From positions 1 through 26,548 of the forward strand of contig CABUIX010000029.1 of NCBI GenBank assembly GCA_902491795.1: DNA of 26,548 bases, in the 5' to 3' direction. The notes beneath the pieces are model-generated. The model had not been told where the DNA came from, made no database searches, and was given only the letters and a program-made list of their open reading frames with translations. Below are positions 22,199 to 26,548 of this stretch, one piece after another. A program made the translations under genes and the position numbers. Numbering within the stretch: position 1 is the first letter of the stretch; every line of letters begins with the position of its first letter. The stretch comes from an uncultured Bacteroidales bacterium. Lineage in GTDB: Bacteria; Bacteroidota; Bacteroidia; Bacteroidales; UBA932.

Positions 22199-23581
22199 AT
22201 GAACAACGATATCGTCATTTCTCTCCAGCACCTCACCAAATCCTATGACGGGAAGGTGGTGCTGGATGACATTAACCTGGACATCAGGGAAGGGGAGTTC
22301 GTCACACTGCTTGGCCCTTCCGGTTGCGGAAAGACCACCACTCTGCGTCTGATTGCAGGTTTTCTTGCGCCGGACAGCGGAAACATCCTGCTCGACGGCA
22401 AGGACATTTCCTCAGTGCCGCCCTACAAGCGTCCGTTCAATACCGTCTTTCAGAGGTATGCGCTTTTCCCGCACCTTGACGTGTACGACAATATCGCATT
22501 CGGACTGAAACTCCAGAAGGTCCCCACCGACGAGATAGACAAGCGTGTCCGCAAGATCCTGAAAATGGTGAGCATGACAGACTATGAAAGCCGCGATGTG
22601 GAGTCCCTCTCGGGTGGTCAGCAGCAGAGAGTTGCGATTGCACGGGCTCTCGTGAACCGTCCCCGCGTGCTTCTGCTGGACGAACCGCTTGCGGCCCTCG
22701 ATCTCAAGATGCGCAAGGACATGCAGATCGAACTCAAGGAGATGCATGCACAGCTGGGCATCACTTTCATATATGTGACGCATGACCAGGAGGAGGCGCT
22801 TACTCTTTCGGACACGATTGTTGTCATGAATGAGGGCAGGATCCTTCAGGCAGGAACTCCGGTTTCAATATACAACGAGCCGCAGAATTCATTCGTGGCT
22901 GACTTTATCGGAGAGTCCAACATCCTGAACGGAACAATGTTGTGTGACCGCAAGGTTGAATTCCTCGGCCATGAATTCGAATGTGTCGACGAGGGCTTCG
23001 GCGAGAATGTCCCGGTCGATGTCGTGATACGTCCGGAGGATGTCTACATCATGCACAAGCTGGAGGGCTCCCAGTTCTCTGGAACCGTCAAGTCATGCAC
23101 GTTCAAGGGTGTGCATTACGAGATGTTCGTGGATACGGACAAGGGCTATGAACTGATGATCCAGGACTACAATGCCTTTGAGGTCGGTTCTGTCGTCGGC
23201 CTTCTGATCCGTCCTTATGACATACAGGTGATGCACAAGGAACGCGTATGCAACAGCTTTGAGGCCGAGATAGTGGACAACAGCCACGTCAAGCTGATGG
23301 GAGTTGAGCTCGAATGTCCTGCAGCGGCCGGATTCGCCCCTGGTGAAACCGTTTCCGCGCAGGTCGATTTCGACAAGGTCGAACTCGTTGACCATCAGGA
23401 AGACGGACAGTTTGCCGGGGAGGTGCATTTCCTCCTTTACAAGGGGGACCATTATCACCTCACCGTGCTTACCGAGGACGGAGACCATGTCTGGGTAGAT
23501 ACCAATGACATCTGGGACAAGGGAGACCTCGTAGGTATCAACTTTGCACCGCAGAACATCAAACTCGTTGCCGGGAAATGA
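22199..23581 (+). CDS. potA: Spermidine/putrescine ABC transporter ATPase with two C-terminal TOBE-like domains
   Basis: This 460-aa ATPase powers polyamine import. Walker A is GPSGCGKT (39-46), the Q-loop Gln is Q85, the signature is LSGGQ (137-141), Walker B is VLLLDE (157-162) and the H-loop His is H195. E. coli PotA has about 378 residues. The extra length here is a second regulatory domain: residues about 274-346 and 389-457 look like repeats of one another (QFSGTVKSCTFKGVHYEMFV against QFAGEVHFLLYKGDHYHLTV). The stop overlaps the potB start (ATGA). AAGAGG just before the ATG is too close to be a good ribosome site. Confidence 0.95.
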   Translation: MNNDIVISLQHLTKSYDGKVVLDDINLDIREGEFVTLLGPSGCGKTTTLRLIAGFLAPDSGNILLDGKDISSVPPYKRPFNTVFQRYALFPHLDVYDNIAFGLKLQKVPTDEIDKRVRKILKMVSMTDYESRDVESLSGGQQQRVAIARALVNRPRVLLLDEPLAALDLKMRKDMQIELKEMHAQLGITFIYVTHDQEEALTLSDTIVVMNEGRILQAGTPVSIYNEPQNSFVADFIGESNILNGTMLCDRKVEFLGHEFECVDEGFGENVPVDVVIRPEDVYIMHKLEGSQFSGTVKSCTFKGVHYEMFVDTDKGYELMIQDYNAFEVGSVVGLLIRPYDIQVMHKERVCNSFEAEIVDNSHVKLMGVELECPAAAGFAPGETVSAQVDFDKVELVDHQEDGQFAGEVHFLLYKGDHYHLTVLTEDGDHVWVDTNDIWDKGDLVGINFAPQNIKLVAGK

Positions 23582-24360
23582 GGGTAAAGAGATCCACCTG
23601 GGCTTTGCCGTATCTGATTTTCCTCATCCTCTTTGTGGCCATGCCGCTTGTCATGATAGCGGTGTATGCCTTCAGGGATGCCCAGACGGGAGCCTTCACT
23701 CTTGCTAACTTTGCGAAGTTCTTCAACACTCCGCACGACCTGAACACCTTTCTGTATTCTATACAGGTGGCGTTCATCAACACCGTGCTGTGTCTGCTGA
23801 TTGCCTATCCTGCCGCCTGGATACTCTGCAAGTCGTCATTCAACCGTTCGAAGATTACGGTGATGCTGTTCATTCTGCCGATGTGGATCAACATGCTTAT
23901 CCGTACTCTTGCTACCGTTGCTCTTTTCGACTTTCTGAGACTTCCTCTCGGCGAGGGTGCTCTGTATTTCGGTATGGTCTACAACTTCCTTCCTTTCATG
24001 ATTTACCCCATCTACAATTCGCTCGAGAAGATGGACAACTCCTATGTCGAGGCTGCCCAGGATCTCGGTGCGACGCCATGGAACGTGTTCTGGAAGGTTA
24101 CTGTCCCCCTTTCGCTCCCCGGAGTATGGAGCGGGGTGCTGATGGTGTTCATGCCTACGATTTCCACCTTCGCGATAGCCGAACTGCTGACTCTCAACAA
24201 GGTTAAGCTCTTCGGAACCACCATCCAGGACAACATCAACAACGGATTCTGGAACTACGGATCGGCTCTTGCACTCATAATGCTGCTGATAATAGGGCTC
24301 ACCACCCTGATCTCCGATGGCGACGATTCCGGTGAAAGCGAAAAAGGAGGCCTGATATGA
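23578..24360 (+). CDS. potB: Polyamine ABC transporter permease PotB
   Basis: This 260-aa inner-membrane permease has about six transmembrane helices. The EAA loop, which docks on the ATPase, is YVEAAQDLGATPWNVFWKVTVP (156-177). Length is slightly under E. coli PotB (about 275). The cytosolic tail is acidic (DGDDSGESEKGG). The start overlaps potA by four bases and the stop overlaps potC by four bases (ATGA in both), consistent with coupled production of the two permeases. Confidence 0.95.
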   Translation: MRVKRSTWALPYLIFLILFVAMPLVMIAVYAFRDAQTGAFTLANFAKFFNTPHDLNTFLYSIQVAFINTVLCLLIAYPAAWILCKSSFNRSKITVMLFILPMWINMLIRTLATVALFDFLRLPLGEGALYFGMVYNFLPFMIYPIYNSLEKMDNSYVEAAQDLGATPWNVFWKVTVPLSLPGVWSGVLMVFMPTISTFAIAELLTLNKVKLFGTTIQDNINNGFWNYGSALALIMLLIIGLTTLISDGDDSGESEKGGLI

Positions 24361-25151
24361 AAAAATTGCTTGCAAGGGGATATTTGCTGATCCTTCTGGT
24401 GATTCTCTATGCCCCCATACTGATTATCGCGGTATTTTCGTTCTCCGAGGCAAAGGTCCTCGGCAACTGGACCGGCTTTTCGACCAAACTCTATGAGTCC
24501 CTGTTCACCGGCGGACTCGGCAACTCCATGGTGAAGGCGATAGAGAACACGATTACCATAGGTGTTCTGGCGGCCATAGGTTCCACAGTACTTGGTTCTG
24601 TGGCGGCAATCGGCATTCACAACATGAGGGGCCGGAAGCGCAAGGCGATAACTTTCCTCAACGAAATACCGATGCTCAATCCCGACATCATTACGGGTAT
24701 ATCGCTTTTCATCCTGTTCGTTGCTGTCGGGGTCAGCCAGGGGTATGTGACGGTGCTGCTTGCTCACATTTCGTTCTGTACTCCTTACGTGGTGCTGACT
24801 GTGCTCCCGAGACTCAGGATGATGAATCCGAACATATACGAAGCTGCCCTTGACCTGGGAGCCACTCCTTCGCAGGCTCTGCGGAAGGTTATCATACCGC
24901 AGATCAGGCCTTCGATGATTTCAGGTTTCATACTGGCGTTTACCCTTTCCATCGACGATTTCGCGGTTACCCTGTTCACAAAAGGAAACAGGGGACTCGA
25001 GACATTGTCCACCTACATTTATGCGGATGCCCGCAAGGGAGGACTCACTCCTGAGTTGCGGCCGCTCATGACCCTGATTTTTCTGGCAGTGCTCGCCCTG
25101 CTGATAATCATCAACATCCGTTCAGCGAGAAACAACAAACAAAACAAATAA
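24357..25151 (+). CDS. potC: Polyamine ABC transporter permease PotC
   Basis: This 264-aa inner-membrane permease pairs with PotB. It has about six helices and an EAA loop IYEAALDLGATPSQALRKVIIP (160-181). The motif after it, with FTLSIDDFAVTLF near 205-217, is typical of PotC. Length equals E. coli PotC. One base separates its stop from the potD start. Confidence 0.95.
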   Translation: MKKLLARGYLLILLVILYAPILIIAVFSFSEAKVLGNWTGFSTKLYESLFTGGLGNSMVKAIENTITIGVLAAIGSTVLGSVAAIGIHNMRGRKRKAITFLNEIPMLNPDIITGISLFILFVAVGVSQGYVTVLLAHISFCTPYVVLTVLPRLRMMNPNIYEAALDLGATPSQALRKVIIPQIRPSMISGFILAFTLSIDDFAVTLFTKGNRGLETLSTYIYADARKGGLTPELRPLMTLIFLAVLALLIIINIRSARNNKQNK

Positions 25152-25152
25152 A

Positions 25153-26457
25153 ATGAAAAAATTATTAATTGCAGTATTCTGCATCCTTGCAGCCGCTTCG
25201 GCCGTATGCCGCGCTGCAGACCGTGAGCACACGCTCAAGGTCTACAACTGGGCCGACTATATCGACGAGGATCTGCTCGACGAGTTCGAGCAGTGGTATG
25301 AGGAGCAGACAGGCGAGCCTGTCGAGATCATCTACCAGCTGTTCGACATCAACGAGGTGATGCTTTCGAAGATCGAAAAAGGCCATGAGGATTTTGATGT
25401 GGTGTGTCCTTCCGACTACATTATTGAGAGGATGCTCCATTCAGACCTTCTTCTGCCTCTTGACAGGAATTTCGGTGACACTCCGGACTATACGAAGAAC
25501 GTGGCCCCGTTCATGGTTGATTTCCTTTCGGAAATTGAAGGAAACGGCAAGAATGCCAACGACTATGCCGTTCCTTACATGTGGGGAACCGTCGGCATCA
25601 CGTACAATACAAAGTATGTGACACCCGAGGAGGTCCGCACCTGGGATGTGCTCAAGGATCCCAAGTATCAGGGCAAGGTCCTGATGAAGGAGGCGTTCCG
25701 TGATGTCTACACTTCATTCAACATCGGCTTGAACCGTGACCGTGTCGACAGGGGAGAGGTTACTGTTCAGGAACTCGCTACTGATGTCTCACCTGAGTCC
25801 ATTGCAAGGGTTGAAGCGTACCTCAACGAAATGAAGCCAAACATCACAGGATGGGAGGTCGACTTCGGCAAGGAAATGATGACCAAGGAGAAGGCCTGGC
25901 TCAACCTGAACTGGAGCGGTGACGCCCAGTGGGCAATTGAAGAGGCTGCCGCTGTCGGCGTTCCCCTTGCCTATGCTGTTCCTGAGGTAGGCAGTACCGT
26001 ATGGCTTGACAGCTGGGTGATCCCCAAGTATGCAAAGAACGTGAAGGCTGCACGCTATTTCATCGATTTCATGTGCAAGCCGGAGAATGCCCTGAGGAAC
26101 ATGGATGCTATCGGCTATGTGAGCGCGATCGGCGGGGACGAGATTCTTGAGGCCATGAGCGACAGTACCTTGTATGCACCGCTTGACGCCTCATATTTCT
26201 TCGGGGAGGCCGGCAAGTCAGCTTGTCTGAATCCCGTTATGTATCCCGACGCTTCAATCATAAAGTATTGCGGAATGATGCATGACTGCGGTACCGAGGA
26301 ACTTCTTGCCATGTGGTCCAGGGTGAAGGGCGACAACGCCGGGAGCATGACAGTGATCATCATCGCGGTGATAGTAATCCTCATCATTGTGGCTGTGGTT
26401 CTTGGCAGCCGCAGGAAAAAGCATGGTCGCGGAGGACGTCCTGCCGCAAGGCGATAA
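25153..26457 (+). CDS. potD: Polyamine-binding protein PotD with C-terminal membrane anchor
   Basis: This 434-aa protein is a type-2 periplasmic binding protein of the PotD/PotF family. The mature start HTLKVYNWADYIDEDLLDEFE is a family hallmark. NWSGDAQWA and SWVIPKYAKN match the spermidine/putrescine-binding cleft. A signal peptide covers about residues 1-21. Unlike E. coli PotD (348 aa), it ends with a hydrophobic helix (399-418) and a basic tail (RRKKHGRGG...), which predicts a single-pass anchor with a cytosolic tail. The receptor would be tethered next to PotBC rather than free in the periplasm. It is the last gene of the operon, followed by a possible terminator arm at 26473-26484. Confidence 0.93.
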   Translation: MKKLLIAVFCILAAASAVCRAADREHTLKVYNWADYIDEDLLDEFEQWYEEQTGEPVEIIYQLFDINEVMLSKIEKGHEDFDVVCPSDYIIERMLHSDLLLPLDRNFGDTPDYTKNVAPFMVDFLSEIEGNGKNANDYAVPYMWGTVGITYNTKYVTPEEVRTWDVLKDPKYQGKVLMKEAFRDVYTSFNIGLNRDRVDRGEVTVQELATDVSPESIARVEAYLNEMKPNITGWEVDFGKEMMTKEKAWLNLNWSGDAQWAIEEAAAVGVPLAYAVPEVGSTVWLDSWVIPKYAKNVKAARYFIDFMCKPENALRNMDAIGYVSAIGGDEILEAMSDSTLYAPLDASYFFGEAGKSACLNPVMYPDASIIKYCGMMHDCGTEELLAMWSRVKGDNAGSMTVIIIAVIVILIIVAVVLGSRRKKHGRGGRPAARR

Positions 26458-26472
26458 TCTTCAAAAGGCAAC

Positions 26473-26484
26473 AAAAAAGTCCGC
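26473..26484 (+). other. Possible left arm of the pot operon terminator
   Basis: CAAAAAAGTCCGC begins 15 bases after the potD stop and looks like the 5' arm of an A-tract terminator. A perfect 9-base partner (GCGGACTTT) occurs at 26540-26548. That gives a 55-base loop containing the IS-like end, so the original partner may have been displaced. Confidence 0.35.
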
Positions 26485-26493
26485 AGTGAAGAG

Positions 26494-26548
26494 TGATGTG
26501 ACCCCCAAAAGTTGGACGGTTTAACATTATATTTAAGAGGCGGACTTT
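26494..26548 (+). mobile_element. Terminus of an IS3-type insertion sequence, running off the right edge
   Basis: TGATGTGACCCCCAAAAGTT begins at 26494 and aligns ungapped with the IS end at the left edge (15 of the first 20 bases, 18 of 26). The run CCCCCAAAAGTTGGAC is typical of IS3/IS150-type terminal repeats. The rest is AT-rich with no ORF inside the window. The exact outer boundary (26494, 26497 or 26499) is uncertain. Confidence 0.55.

Noticed and set aside
1..26548. CRISPR array, prophage, toxin-antitoxin or defence genes
   Set aside because: I saw no regularly spaced repeats, cas, integrase, phage structural or toxin-antitoxin-like genes on either strand.

Overview
The window reads as a Bacteroidota (Bacteroidales) chromosome fragment. 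The evidence is the repeated -7 promoter box of the TAnnTTTG type, the near absence of Shine-Dalgarno sequences, a PCMD-family lipoprotein, a DUF5715 protein and a two-TOBE PotA. The DNA is fairly GC-rich and coding-dense, with no gene-free stretch above about 160 bases. The genus cannot be fixed from sequence alone. Both ends stop inside related IS3-type insertion-sequence termini (1-55 leftward, 26494-26548 rightward). This probably explains why the assembled fragment ends there.

Left part (99-9316): an unrecognised 264-aa protein diverges from a DUF819 membrane protein. The DUF819 gene runs tail-to-tail into a secreted GH2 beta-galactosidase, which itself diverges from a secreted CE6/SASA-type carbohydrate esterase. 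A lipid operon follows, with a CDP-alcohol phosphatidyltransferase and a PLD-type cardiolipin synthase. Next come a small AT-rich lipoprotein gene with its own terminator and, on the opposite strand, a compact arginase-fold protein.

Middle (9389-15573): a tightly packed operon holds an uncharacterised 155-aa protein, gcvT, gcvH, gcvPA and gcvPB (glycine cleavage system with a split P-protein) and a DUF5715 protein that resembles M15 peptidases. No L-protein gene is present. Converging on this operon are an M23 lipoprotein peptidase and trmO.

Right-middle (16940-21086, minus strand): a small beta-barrel protein, a PCMD lipoprotein and an alpha/beta-hydrolase form an apparent operon. Upstream lies tRNA-Phe with a textbook promoter and terminator. 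Upstream of that is a PatB/MalY-type C-S lyase or aminotransferase.

Right end (21174-26457): an outer-membrane porin-like barrel sits directly in front of potA, potB, potC and potD, with gaps or overlaps of 8 bp or less. The layout suggests one unit spanning outer membrane, periplasm and inner membrane for polyamine uptake. PotA has a duplicated C-terminal domain, and PotD carries a C-terminal transmembrane anchor with a basic tail. Both differ from the E. coli proteins.

Nothing here is clearly a wholly new system. The best leads are the porin-PotABCD unit with an anchored binding protein, the unknown first gene of the gcv operon, the compact arginase-like protein, and the barrel/PCMD/hydrolase operon.
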